The position numbers were made by a program, and so were the translations under genes. The notes under the pieces are model-generated. The model saw nothing but the letters and a program-made list of their open reading frames with translations. It searched no databases and was not told the DNA's origin. From JADGHX01 sp035760965 (lineage in GTDB: Bacteria > Pseudomonadota > Gammaproteobacteria > Steroidobacterales > Steroidobacteraceae), in assembly GCA_035760965.1 (NCBI GenBank), contig DASTRY010000040.1, forward strand, positions 1 to 50,106: a stretch of 50,106 bases of DNA, given 5' to 3'. Numbering within the stretch: the stretch's first letter is position 1; every line of letters begins with the position of its first letter. Shown here one piece after another: positions 8,230 to 17,014 of the stretch.

Positions 8230-8952
8230 TCAGTCCTTGATCTCGATGCCGCCGAGGAACGTCGCGCCGCGCACGATGAGCGTTTTCGTGCCGGGCGTCG
8301 TCGCCGGACGGCGTTTGTCGACGCACGCGCCCATGAAGGACATCACCTTGGTCGTGACGTTCCAGTCGCGTGGCACGAACAGCTCGATGCCGCCCATCAC
8401 GGAGAGCACGTCGATCGTGGCGCTGTCGCTCTCCATCTGGGTGTTGCTGAGGTCGAGCACGACCCCGCCCATCAGGGCGGCGAGATCGGCGCCGCTGAAG
8501 GGTGTCGTGGTGGGCTTCAGCTCGTTGCCGGAGAAGATGGCGAACGAATGGATGTACGAGCCGGAGTCGCTGTCCGGCCGCGGGCGATAGAGCGCGCGGT
8601 AGACGAAGGATGCGCCGAGCAGCACCAGCATCGTCGGGCCGAACACCGCCCAGAAGTTCACGTGGATCCAGCCGCGCTGCGCGGCGTAGGCCCAGAGGCC
8701 GCCGAAGATCAGCACCGTGCCCCAGAAGCCGTAGCGGTTGCAGTTCTCATCGCGCCGGATCAGCAGCGTGATGCCGATGATCACGAGCGCCGCCGGCCAG
8801 GCGTGGCGAACGTAGTAGCGCACCTCGCCGAAGCCGAGATTGTCGAACAGCAGTCCGAGTCCGTAGATCGCGATCAGCGAGCCGATGATGAGGTAGGCGA
8901 TGGGACTTCGTTCGCGTCGCAAACGGCGTCGGGGTGAGTTCTCGATCGCCAT
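8230..8952 (-). CDS. LiaF/LiaI-like membrane protein (cell-wall-active antibiotic response family)
   Basis: A 240-residue protein. Its N-terminal half has about four TM segments (IAYLIIGSLIAIYGLGLLF, then WPAALVIIGITLLI, GTVLIFGGLWAY, VFGPTMLVLLGASF). The C-terminal half is a soluble beta-helix-like DUF2154/LiaF-C domain with repeating hydrophobic strands (GGVVLDLSNTQ, MGGIELFVPRDW, FLGGIEIKD). The ATG at 8952 has AGGAG at good spacing, better than the upstream ATG at 8985. In Firmicutes, LiaF restrains the LiaS kinase under envelope stress. Here it is the first gene before a LytS/LytTR pair and an efflux pump, suggesting an analogous signal-gating role (inference). Confidence 0.82.
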   Translation of the reverse strand: MAIENSPRRRLRRERSPIAYLIIGSLIAIYGLGLLFDNLGFGEVRYYVRHAWPAALVIIGITLLIRRDENCNRYGFWGTVLIFGGLWAYAAQRGWIHVNFWAVFGPTMLVLLGASFVYRALYRPRPDSDSGSYIHSFAIFSGNELKPTTTPFSGADLAALMGGVVLDLSNTQMESDSATIDVLSVMGGIELFVPRDWNVTTKVMSFMGACVDKRRPATTPGTKTLIVRGATFLGGIEIKD

Positions 8953-9113
8953 TGAGCATCTCCTGACGAATGCGCAGGCGGGCATCCCCGCGGACCGCGG
9001 GGGCGCGCCGGCGCATCGAAAATCAACAGGAGGCGGACGTTACGAGCGGGCGGCAGCGCTTTCCAGCGTTTGCCGGCCAATTGCGGTCCGGTACCGGTGA
9101 ACGCGCAGGCGGG

Positions 9114-9992
9114 CTATGCGCGCGGCGGCGGTGCGCGGCGGCGGCGCCATGCGGCGCCGATCGCGAGCAAGGCGACACCGAGGCCCACCAGCCAGCCGAC
9201 GGGCGGCTCCGAGACCGGGGTGGGGCTCGGGCTGCCGCCGTCCACCAACTCGCCCCCGCGGAAGCTGAAGAAGGCATCGCCGGTCAGCGGCGAGGGGGCG
9301 GCGAGCGAGGCCGAGTACGAGCCCAGCACGAATCCGATCTTGGCATCCAGCGCGGGAGTGACATCGCCGCCGGGGAAATCGGGATTGCCGTAGGAGAAGC
9401 GAATGTCGAAGTCGTTGCCGCCCGCCGAGTACAGATAGAGCTGCGTGAAGATGCGCGCCGTCGGATCGGTGGCGCTCGCGATGTCGTACCAGGTGATGCG
9501 CAGGGCCGGGACGGCGTCCGCGAGCGAATAGTTGCCGCCCGCGTCCGGCGTCGGGTCGGCCTGGCCCAGCGAGTAGAAGACCTGCCCGGGGACGATGTTC
9601 AACACGTCGCCGTCGGAGGGCGCGGCCACGAGGTCCGAGTAGAAGGGCGCGATCACCGGCACGCCGAGATCGGCGAGACTCGTGACACTGGTGAACACGC
9701 CGGCCGGCAGCGCCGAGCCGAACGTGATGGCACCGTTCTCGTTCAGGAAGAAGCTGTCGTAGAGCGTGCCCGTACCGAAGTCGAGCGAGAACGGCAGCGC
9801 GATCGGCCCCGCCGACTGATCGGGAGCGACGTCGACATCCTGCGAGGTGCCGACCGGGAAGGCGTTTCCCGAGAGGTCGAAGTTGCCGTCGCCGAAATCG
9901 ATGTAGATGCGCCCGGCGTAGGCGCTCGGCGCGCACACCAGGCTGAGGATGCACAGGATCGCGATATCGCGGAAAGTCTTGCTGCTCGACAT
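9114..9992 (-). CDS. Secreted NIDO-like domain protein with PEP-CTERM-type sorting signal
   Basis: A 292-residue exported protein. A signal peptide (about 1-27, ending SAYAG) precedes an acidic domain resembling the nidogen/NIDO extracellular fold: LDFGTGTLYDSFFLNENGAI, then an IAPFYSDL-like segment and LRITWYD. Near the C-terminus SEPP is followed by about 18 hydrophobic residues and an Arg cluster (RRRR), the tripartite layout of PEP-CTERM/exosortase substrates. The tail after the Arg cluster is slightly long. The ATG at 9992 gives a proper signal peptide. It is monocistronic and divergent from the TIR gene. No exosortase lies in the window, so the sorting call depends on one elsewhere. Confidence 0.72.
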   Translation of the reverse strand: MSSSKTFRDIAILCILSLVCAPSAYAGRIYIDFGDGNFDLSGNAFPVGTSQDVDVAPDQSAGPIALPFSLDFGTGTLYDSFFLNENGAITFGSALPAGVFTSVTSLADLGVPVIAPFYSDLVAAPSDGDVLNIVPGQVFYSLGQADPTPDAGGNYSLADAVPALRITWYDIASATDPTARIFTQLYLYSAGGNDFDIRFSYGNPDFPGGDVTPALDAKIGFVLGSYSASLAAPSPLTGDAFFSFRGGELVDGGSPSPTPVSEPPVGWLVGLGVALLAIGAAWRRRRAPPPRA

Positions 9993-10159
9993 GGATTGCC
10001 CCCGCTCGGGATTTCTTGAGGTCCCTTTGAACCGGCGGGAATACGATACACCAGCGCGGATCGTCGGAAACGGCGATTTGACAGTCGCGGCTTGGCGGCG
10101 GCACTGTCTGGAAAACGATCCGGACGTAAAACGATCCGGCACACAACGAAGTAGAAGCC

Positions 10160-12208
10160 GTGCCACTGGACCGCTACGTCGCATTCATCAGCTACAGCCA
10201 GCGCGACCGCGCGCGAGCTCGCTGGCTGCATCGGAGCCTGGAGACCTATCGCGTACCGGCGCGCTTGCGCAGCAGTGCGCGGGCCTTCGGCGGCGTGCCC
10301 GGCAAGCTGAGCCCGGTGTTCCTGGACCGCGAGGAGCTTTCGAGCTCGGCCGACCTCGCCGCCTCGGTGCGCGCGGGCCTCGAGGGCGCGCGCTATCTGA
10401 TCGTCGTCTGTTCCCCCAACGCCGCCCGCTCGCGCTGGGTGAACGAAGAAATCGGTTATTTCAGAGCTCTAGGAGGCGATGACCGCATCCTGTGCCTCAT
10501 CGTCGGGGGCGAGCCGCATGCGGAGCGCTCCGGCAGGGCCGACGACGAATGCTTTCCGCCGGCGCTGCTCGCCCCGGCGAAGGACGGGACGCCGGCCCCC
10601 GAGCCGCTCGCGGCGGATCTGCGGCCGGGCATGGACGGGCCGCGCGATGCGCTCCTGAAGATCGTCGCGGCGCTGCTGGGGCTGCGCTTCGACGACCTGC
10701 GGCAACGCGAGCAGGCACGCCGACAGAAGCGGCTCGCCGCCGTCGCCGCAGGGCTTGCCGTGGGCTGTGTGGTGCTCGCGGGTCTGGCCGCCGCAGCCGT
10801 CTTGGCGCGCAATGAAGCGGAGCGCCAGCGGCGGTTCGCCGAACAGCAATCGCTCACGGCCCAGCGCACCGCGGAGTTCATGAAGTCGCTGTTCCAGGTT
10901 TCGGACCCGAGCGAAGCGCGCGGCAACTCCATCACGGCGCGCGAGATCCTCGACCGCGGCGTGCGCCAGATCGACGCCGGCCTCGAAAGCGAGCCGTTGG
11001 TGCGGGCGGATCTGACCACGACGCTCGGCGAGGTCTACACTAATCTCGGCTTGTATCGCACCGGAGCCATGTTGCTCGAGAAGGCGCGCGCGGTTGCCGG
11101 CCAGACGGAGCGCGCTCGCGCCCGTCAGGCCCTGGCGCTCGCCGAGGTGGAGCTGCTGCAAGGCCACTACGACAGAGCCGAGCCACTCTTCACTAGCGCC
11201 ATCCAGCTGCTCGAGGGTGCGGCGAGCGGGGATCGCACCTTGTTGGTGCGTGCGCTCACCGGTCGCGGCGAGATGCTGAACGAGCTGGACCGCGAGCAGG
11301 AAGCCGTCCCGCTGTTCGAGCGGTCGCTCGCGCTGCTGACGGGCGGCGGGCGAACCGAGCAAGCCCTCACGGCGCGCAACATCGACGGGCTCGCCGTCAG
11401 CGCGTATCGGGCGGGCGATCTCGACGAAGCCGAACGCCAGTTCCGCCGGGCGCTCGAGCTGCGCGCTCGTCTGAGCGGCGAGCAGGACGCGAAAGTCGCG
11501 GAAACTCTCGTGTCGCTCGGCGCAATCGAGTACGGGCGCGGTCGCAACAGGGAGGCGGAGAGCTATTTCAGTCGCGCGCTGCCCATTTACCGTCATGTGC
11601 TGGGGGAGCGGCATCCGGATGTCGCGATGACGCTGAACAATCTCGCTCGCATCTACATGGAGCGTCGGGACTTCAAGCGAGCCATGCCCATGCTGCAGGA
11701 GTCCGCCGACATCAACCTGGCTCAGAAAGACGAGACCAACGACAACATGGCGTTCGTCTACAGCAATCTCGCGCTCGCGCACATGGAAACGGGCGACCTC
11801 GCCGGCGCGGGGCCGCTGTACGAGAAGGCCTTGCGTGCGGCGGTCGCGAACAACCATCGCCTGCATGGGCCGATTCTCACCGACATGGCGGATCTGGACT
11901 GCCGCAGCGGGCACTTCGATGCCGGGTTGCAGCGTCTCGATGAGGCGCGGCCGATCGTCGCTGCACGCTATCCCGAAGAAACGTGGCGGACGGCGCTCAT
12001 CGACAACGTTCGCGCCGGTTGCCTTCTCGGCCTGAAGCGTGTGGCCGACGCCGAGCCGCTGCTCGCCACGAGCACACCCGTGCTGCTGCAGAAGTGGGGC
12101 AAAGATGGCCTGTACGGCGCGGATGCCGTGCAGCGCGCGGTCCGCTTCTACACGGCCGCCAACAATCCCGAGAAGCTCGCCGAATTTCGCGCACTCGAAC
12201 GTCGCTGA
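10160..12208 (+). CDS. TIR domain protein with TM helix and C-terminal TPR repeats
   Basis: A 682-residue protein starting at GTG 10160. Residues 5-135 form a TIR domain: YVAFISYSQRDRARARWLHR (strand A and box 1), PVFLDREELSSSADL (BB-loop region), YLIVVCSPNAARSRWV (strand D), then W93-V-N-E-E97 with the acidic residue at the position of the NADase glutamate. A TM helix lies at about 192-215. The rest is a TPR solenoid of roughly 10 units, several of the kinesin-light-chain type (ALNLARIY, ALAHMETGDLAGA). The layout suggests a membrane-tethered TIR enzyme or adaptor gated by protein or peptide binding. It is 14 nt upstream of the SLOG-like protein gene, which makes a two-gene operon. Activity is unproven. 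Confidence 0.88.
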   Translation: MPLDRYVAFISYSQRDRARARWLHRSLETYRVPARLRSSARAFGGVPGKLSPVFLDREELSSSADLAASVRAGLEGARYLIVVCSPNAARSRWVNEEIGYFRALGGDDRILCLIVGGEPHAERSGRADDECFPPALLAPAKDGTPAPEPLAADLRPGMDGPRDALLKIVAALLGLRFDDLRQREQARRQKRLAAVAAGLAVGCVVLAGLAAAAVLARNEAERQRRFAEQQSLTAQRTAEFMKSLFQVSDPSEARGNSITAREILDRGVRQIDAGLESEPLVRADLTTTLGEVYTNLGLYRTGAMLLEKARAVAGQTERARARQALALAEVELLQGHYDRAEPLFTSAIQLLEGAASGDRTLLVRALTGRGEMLNELDREQEAVPLFERSLALLTGGGRTEQALTARNIDGLAVSAYRAGDLDEAERQFRRALELRARLSGEQDAKVAETLVSLGAIEYGRGRNREAESYFSRALPIYRHVLGERHPDVAMTLNNLARIYMERRDFKRAMPMLQESADINLAQKDETNDNMAFVYSNLALAHMETGDLAGAGPLYEKALRAAVANNHRLHGPILTDMADLDCRSGHFDAGLQRLDEARPIVAARYPEETWRTALIDNVRAGCLLGLKRVADAEPLLATSTPVLLQKWGKDGLYGADAVQRAVRFYTAANNPEKLAEFRALERR

Positions 12209-12222
12209 AACCTCTCCACATC

Positions 12223-13992
12223 GTGAAAACGACCCAATCTGCCGAGCGCTACAAAATTCCGTTTCTCATCGGGGTCGTCGGGCACCGCGATCTGGTGCCG
12301 GGCGAATTGCGCCCGATTCGCGTCGCCGTCGAGCAATTGCTGCGCAAGATCTGCAGCGAGTACCCGGATGTCACGCCGACGCTGTTGACGTCGATGGCCG
12401 ATGGCGCGGATCTGCTCGTCGCCGAAGTGGCGGCGGACCTGGATATTCCGATCATCGCAGTGCTGCCGCTCTCGCATGATGAGTGCCGCGCGGAGCTCGC
12501 AACGGATGAGGCGCGCGCCTCTTTCGATCGCATCTACGCGCGGTGCGAACGGCTCGAGGTCACGTTGCCGGAGAACGGCACGGTGCCGGCGCAGGAGCTG
12601 AGCGCCGAGCAGAAGCGCGATCTGCAATTTCAACGCGCGGGTGCGCTGGTCGCACGCTACAGCGCGCTGCTCATCGCGATCTGGGACGGGCTCGATACTG
12701 AGCACGCGGCCGGCACGGCGCGCGTCGTCGAGTATCGACGATGCGGAATGCAGCCGCCGGATGACGAAGCGAGCGCGCTGCCGGTGCACATGCTCCTCAG
12801 CGCGCAGGACAACGACATGATGTTCGAGATACGGTGTGCGCGCCGCTCCGGTTCGCCGCCGAACGAGACGACGCCGCGGGTGATCGGGTTCGTGGGCTCG
12901 GGCGCGCAGGGTGGCGAGGCGATCCCCGCGTCCCTCGCGACCGTGCTCGAACGCATCTCCGCATTCAATCGCGATGTCGAAGAGTTTCGTGAGGACATCG
13001 AGCGTCGCTCGCATCGTCTGTCGTTACCGAGCCCGTATCCCGTGCCCGAGCGGCTCACGTATCTGGACGAGCTGTTTCGGGCGGCGGACTGGCTGGGCAG
13101 TCACTATCGGCGCGCATTCACGACGGCGTTGCGTGCGCGCTATGTGCTGTGGGCCGTGATGGCCTTTCTTTTGCTGTCCTTCAAGAAAGAGTCCGACAGC
13201 ACCGTGGGCGTCGTCGCGATCTTCGGGGTGCTCGTCGTGTTCGTGCTCGGTCTCGGGCTGGCGCTCTGGGCGCATCGCCGCAGCTGGCATCGCAAGTACC
13301 TGGACTATCGGGCGCTGGCCGAGGGACTGCGTGTCGATTTCTACTGGGAGATTGCCGGCGTGCATCGCCGGTTCGATGGTGAATTCGCACACGAGAGCTT
13401 TCTGCAGAAGCAGGACATCGAGCTCGAATGGATTCGCGCGGCGATGCGCGCGGTGAGTCTGCGCTTGGCGGTGCGCGGCGGCGGCAGTCTCGTGTCGGGC
13501 TTCGCGCAAGCCTTTGCCGGATGGGTGGGCGATGACGATCCGATCAATGGCACCGGACAGCTCGCGTACTACCGCAGGCGGATGGAGCGCTTCGAACGTC
13601 GGCTCGAGCTCGTCGAGCACTTCGGCACCTACCTGCTCGTCGCCGGGCTGATCCTCGCCGTGGGTTTCGCGGTCGAGGTGTCGCTGCGCGCGTTCGACAT
13701 CGAGATCTTTCCGGAACGGGTGCGCGGCGTGTTGCTCTGGGGGCTCGCGCTTCTGACGGTGTACGCGGTGATCTTCGAGACCTACGTCAATGAGAAGGCC
13801 GATCGCGCGCTCATTCGTCAGTACCGCTACATGTATTCGATCTTCCAGGTCGCGGCGCGCGAGCTGCGCTCCGCGCGCTCGGAGGCGCAGAAGCTCGAGA
13901 TCATGCGATCGCTTGGGCATGCGTGCCTCGCCGAGCACGCGCAGTGGATCCTCGCGCATCGCGATCGGCGGATCGAAGGATTGAAGTGGTGA
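12223..13992 (+). CDS. SLOG-like N-terminal domain fused to two 2TM (SLATT-like) membrane modules
   Basis: A 589-residue protein read from GTG 12223. Residues 12-150 look like a Rossmannoid SLOG/LOG ligand-binding domain: IPFLIGVVGHRDL (G17-x-x-G20-H), LLTSMADGADLLVAEVA and a second strand IPIIAVLPL. TM pairs at about 307-351 and 468-521 are each followed by charged helices (KYLDYRALAEGLRVDFYWEI after the first). The C-terminus LGHACLAEHAQWILAHRDRR resembles the end of SLATT/DUF4231 proteins. SLATT proteins are predicted effectors that form membrane pores in nucleotide-signal systems (published genome-context predictions). The start is uncertain; an upstream extension would overlap the TIR gene. 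Names are by motif resemblance, not a profile search. Confidence 0.68.
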   Translation: MKTTQSAERYKIPFLIGVVGHRDLVPGELRPIRVAVEQLLRKICSEYPDVTPTLLTSMADGADLLVAEVAADLDIPIIAVLPLSHDECRAELATDEARASFDRIYARCERLEVTLPENGTVPAQELSAEQKRDLQFQRAGALVARYSALLIAIWDGLDTEHAAGTARVVEYRRCGMQPPDDEASALPVHMLLSAQDNDMMFEIRCARRSGSPPNETTPRVIGFVGSGAQGGEAIPASLATVLERISAFNRDVEEFREDIERRSHRLSLPSPYPVPERLTYLDELFRAADWLGSHYRRAFTTALRARYVLWAVMAFLLLSFKKESDSTVGVVAIFGVLVVFVLGLGLALWAHRRSWHRKYLDYRALAEGLRVDFYWEIAGVHRRFDGEFAHESFLQKQDIELEWIRAAMRAVSLRLAVRGGGSLVSGFAQAFAGWVGDDDPINGTGQLAYYRRRMERFERRLELVEHFGTYLLVAGLILAVGFAVEVSLRAFDIEIFPERVRGVLLWGLALLTVYAVIFETYVNEKADRALIRQYRYMYSIFQVAARELRSARSEAQKLEIMRSLGHACLAEHAQWILAHRDRRIEGLKW

Positions 13993-14028
13993 GCGGCCTT
14001 CCGGTCCTCCGGGACCGCGAGGCCGCTC
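13991..14028. terminator. Bidirectional hairpin terminator between SLOG/SLATT and cytochrome c5 genes
   Basis: The arm GAGCGGCCT (13991-13999) is perfectly complementary to AGGCCGCTC (14020-14028), and inside it GGTCC pairs with GGACC around a short loop. The hairpin begins at the stop codon of the plus-strand gene and ends 16 nt before the stop of the convergent cytochrome gene. There is no long T-run on either side, so efficiency is uncertain. Confidence 0.65.
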
Positions 14029-14044
14029 GACGCAGAAGACCGGC

Positions 14045-14563
14045 TTACTTCGCCATCTCGACCATGTGGTCGACCGCTTGCTTCACGAGGTCGTCCGAGA
14101 CGTCCACGCGCCCACCCTTGGCGGGCATCATGCCGGCACTGCCGGTGAAGCCATGGATGGCATGGTCATAGAGCACGTCCTTGCCCTTGGCGATGCGCGG
14201 TCCCCAGGCGGCCTTGTCGCCCGCCTTCGGCGCGCCGCCGATGCCCGCGCCATGGCACGCCTTGCAGGCCTGCTCGAAGAGCTCTTCCCCGTTCTTCGGC
14301 GGGGCGGGACCCGCGGCCGAGCCGGCCGGGGTGGTCGACTCGATCTTGAGCGCCGAGTTGTCCTGCCCGGCGATGGCCACCTTCGCGAACGGCTCCAGAC
14401 GCTCGTTCACGCTCTTCAGGTATTCCTTTTCCTCCAGCACCTGCTTGTCCTGGGTGTGGCTCGCAACGACGCGGGCCAGCGCGAACAGCGCGATCGCGAC
14501 CGCCACCAGAAGGCCGATGACGAGGCTGAATACGTTGAAGAAGTGGGTGTCCTGCTTGCTCAC
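14045..14563 (-). CDS. Membrane-anchored cytochrome c5 family protein
   Basis: A 172-residue protein: short cytosolic start, one TM anchor (about 12-33, VFSLVIGLLVAVAIALFAL), a linker, then a class I c-type cytochrome domain. The heme-binding motif CKACH is at 100-104 and a distal Met occurs in GMMPAKGG. GAPKAGDKAAWGPRIAKG is a hallmark of cytochrome c5/c-555 proteins that shuttle electrons at the periplasmic face of the membrane. No ATG fits; GTG 14563 places the TM correctly. A TATACT hexamer on the minus strand at 14609-14614 could be its -10 box, but no -35 is convincing. Monocistronic. Confidence 0.85.
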   Translation of the reverse strand: MSKQDTHFFNVFSLVIGLLVAVAIALFALARVVASHTQDKQVLEEKEYLKSVNERLEPFAKVAIAGQDNSALKIESTTPAGSAAGPAPPKNGEELFEQACKACHGAGIGGAPKAGDKAAWGPRIAKGKDVLYDHAIHGFTGSAGMMPAKGGRVDVSDDLVKQAVDHMVEMAK

Positions 14564-14866
14564 AATGACGGCTCGTGACGGGTGAGGGGGGTGCCTAAAC
14601 GGCGGCGAAGTATAGCGAAATCGCCCCGGCTGGGGTGCCGGGCTTGGCCGGCCGACCGCACGTGGCGGGAAGGTGGCCGCCCCGCCGCCGTACGCTGGCG
14701 GCGGCAGACGCGCGTGCGTGGCGGCCGGATCGCTGTGCGATGCGCCGACTCCTCGAAGAAGCCGCGCGCCGGGTGAGCCCGCCCTTCGGCCGTCACCCAC
14801 ATCGGTTGTGACCCACGTCGGTCAGCCGTGCCGGCCAGTCGGCGCGAGCCGCGCCCCGGACCCGCG
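14564..14866. other. 303-bp intergenic region, no gene recognised
   Basis: Very GC-rich. It holds the upstream region of the cytochrome c5 gene, including a minus-strand TATACT at 14609-14614, and the 3' flank of the Tdi1-like gene. I see no RNA gene, repeat or convincing ORF. Confidence 0.5.
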
Positions 14867-15349
14867 TCAGCTGATGATCTCGAGATAGTCGATGGCCGCG
14901 TCTTCGGGCGGCTTGCGGCTGCGCTCGTGGATCTGCCCGAGCAGCGCGAAGTGCACGTCGATGTCCGTCGGCTCGAGATTGTCCGGTGAGTATTCGCCGC
15001 CGAGCGGCGGCGCCTTCTTGAACCCGTAGAGCTGGCCGGGCTGCAGGAACTGCCCGCGCTCGCGCATGCGCACGACGATGAGCGGCACGAAGTGCTCGGT
15101 GACGAAATCGCGATCGCGCAGCTTCTTGCGGAACTCGTCGAGGCACGCGGCCACCTGGGTGAGCGTGCCGGGGCCGGCGTCGAGCACGTGAATCGTGTCG
15201 TCCTGCGCGTCCCGAAGGAACGCGTTACCGAGCGCTGTGACCAGCACGGGCAGCTTCGTTGGACCGGTGAGCCAGCGCCAGTCGCGGAGCAATGTCGCGC
15301 GATCGAGGTGGCGGATGCTCACCGTCAGATCGTCAAGCGTCAGAGCCAT
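14867..15349 (-). CDS. Tdi1/DUF1851-like protein (T6SS immunity-type fold)
   Basis: A 160-residue soluble protein. It contains WRWLTGPTKLPVLVTALGNAFLRD at the N-terminal side and GQLYGFKKAPPLGGEYSPDN followed by DIDVHFALLGQIHE at the C-terminal side, the two conserved halves of the DUF1851 (Tdi1 C-terminal) family. One characterised member is the immunity partner of the DNase Tde1 of type VI secretion. Many chromosomal homologues are orphan, as here: no VgrG, Hcp or toxin gene is adjacent, so an immunity role should not be assumed. The ATG at 15349 is preceded directly by AAGGA, closer than usual. Confidence 0.75.
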   Translation of the reverse strand: MALTLDDLTVSIRHLDRATLLRDWRWLTGPTKLPVLVTALGNAFLRDAQDDTIHVLDAGPGTLTQVAACLDEFRKKLRDRDFVTEHFVPLIVVRMRERGQFLQPGQLYGFKKAPPLGGEYSPDNLEPTDIDVHFALLGQIHERSRKPPEDAAIDYLEIIS

Positions 15350-15672
15350 TCCTTAGTTTCCACGGACGAACACGACGGGGCGGTCCCCATGATGATACTC
15401 AAGCGTAGCGGCGCATTCGCCAAGGGCTGAAAGTGACGCCAACTGGCGACTGGCCCGGCCCCGCCGCCCGGTGCCCGAATCCAGCGCTAGAGCGCGGGAA
15501 CCGCGAGCCTCGCGAGCTCCAGCGCCAGCGCCATCGAACAGCGGATGGTCGGTGCTCGTCGTGGGGGGCAGTCATACGCCCGAATCCGGCTGGTCGCTTT
15601 TGTGTGCCCGGGCGCCCCGGTGGCTCCGACGGGATGCGAGAGTCCCGCGCGCCGCGGCGCGGGACGACGGCC
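15350..15672. other. 323-bp intergenic region, nothing recognised
   Basis: Separates two minus-strand genes. I found no RNA gene, clear hairpin terminator or ORF with a ribosome site. Confidence 0.45.
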
Positions 15673-16662
15673 TCACGCGGTCTTTCGGAAGGCAAGAGAC
15701 AGCGTCGGCGTAAGTTCCTTGCGCGTGAGCAGCTTGATCACTTTCAGCGAAGCCCAGATGCCGCGTTTGACCCCGAGGTGCTTCTTCGAGAGCGACTTGA
15801 ACCACAGGTCGATGCGGTCCCCCACTCGCGGCAAGGGCCGCAGGAGCGCGATGTGCCCGGGATCATTCAGACAGCTGATCACTTCCGGCACGGTGGCGCC
15901 GCGAATGCCACGCCGCAGGAGCGTCGTCCATGTCTCATCCGGGGCGACGCGCTTGCAGAACCGGCGCGCGAACCGCAAAGCGAGTCTGTCCGGCAGGTAG
16001 TTGATGAAGGGCAAGCCGCCCGTCGTGTGTACTTCGATCGGCGAGTAGCGATAGGGAGTCTGATTGAGGAACAGCACGCCGCCCGGCCGCAGGTGCTTCC
16101 AGACGAGCGGGAGCAGCTGTCGCCGCTCGTGCGGCAGAAGATGCTCGAACACTGCGTTGAACATGATGAAGTCGAACTCACCCAACTCCGGCGGCAATTG
16201 GTCTCCCGAGGGCGATTGCAGGAAGCGTACGGACGTTCGACCGAAGTACTCGGCACGCAGGCGCGCGATCTCGAGCAATCGGGCATCGAGCTCGATGCCC
16301 ACGATCTCGCAGGGCGGCAGCAGCCGGCTCAACACCATCACCGACGCACCCGATCCGCAGCCGAAATCGAGGACGCGCTTGCCGGCGAAGGCGGCCGGAT
16401 CGAGGTAGCTCAGCACCGCGTGGCGCAAGAAGTGCTCGACGTAGCGCGGGTCTTCCTCGCGCATGATCTCGTCGCAGACGTACAGACCCTTGGTGGAGTG
16501 GATCGCGCGGATCAGTGCGAGCGGGTACGACGTGGTCCACGCACGACGTTGGACCGTGCAGCCGGGTGCGGGGGTGAGCGAGATTCGGTTCCGACCGTCG
16601 GGCAGCGACTCGATTCGCATGATCCCCTGCGGCCGCAGGAACTCCGCGATACACGTGCCCAT
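15673..16662 (-). CDS. Class I SAM-dependent methyltransferase
   Basis: A 329-residue protein. Motif I is KRVLDFGCGSGASVMVLSR, followed by the acidic ribose-binding residues in IVGIELDARLLEIARLRAEYF. The post-motif FDFIMFNAVFEHLLPHER and LRPGGVLFLNQTP complete a Methyltransf_11/23 fold. An N-terminal extension (about 85 residues) and a C-terminal basic region (KKHLGVKRGIWASLKVIKLL) suggest a small-molecule or glycan substrate rather than rRNA, but this is inference. The start at 16662 has a GAGGG-type site 11 nt upstream; an internal ATG at 16620 is also possible. It stands alone upstream of the tRNA-Arg locus. Confidence 0.85.
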   Translation of the reverse strand: MGTCIAEFLRPQGIMRIESLPDGRNRISLTPAPGCTVQRRAWTTSYPLALIRAIHSTKGLYVCDEIMREEDPRYVEHFLRHAVLSYLDPAAFAGKRVLDFGCGSGASVMVLSRLLPPCEIVGIELDARLLEIARLRAEYFGRTSVRFLQSPSGDQLPPELGEFDFIMFNAVFEHLLPHERRQLLPLVWKHLRPGGVLFLNQTPYRYSPIEVHTTGGLPFINYLPDRLALRFARRFCKRVAPDETWTTLLRRGIRGATVPEVISCLNDPGHIALLRPLPRVGDRIDLWFKSLSKKHLGVKRGIWASLKVIKLLTRKELTPTLSLAFRKTA

Positions 16663-17014
16663 CGCTCTCTGCCCTCGACGATGACTGGCCGAGCAGGCTG
16701 GCTGCGATCTCCCGCCGTCCTCGCCAGCACGTGGAGGACGGGGCGGCCGCGTTCAGCAAACGTCATTCCTGCGGGGCGATGAAGGCCAGCGTACGGGGGC
16801 CGCCTTACCCGCGCGTGAATCCCGAGCTCGGTTTCGCGCGATCCGCGGCCCGGATGCGGCGTCCTCCCACGGTCGTATCGTGCTCGTCAGCGCACGTTCG
16901 CTTGGGTCGCGGGGTGGTTGTCCTTGGCTGGGCGGGCGCTCGAGCTCGGGCCACCGGCAGCCCGGGGCATCGATTGGCGCCCTCCGTCGGACCTCCGTAG
17001 AATCCGCGCCTCAC
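16663..17014. other. 352-bp intergenic region upstream of tRNA-Arg
   Basis: GC-rich and without a supported gene. It must contain the tRNA-Arg promoter, but no clear -35/-10 pair was picked out by eye. Confidence 0.45.

Noticed and set aside
11983..12222. N-terminal extension of the SLOG/SLATT protein to 669 residues
   Set aside because: It would overlap the TIR-TPR gene by ~225 bp and encodes Arg-rich shadow sequence; GTG 12223 starts just before the conserved domain.
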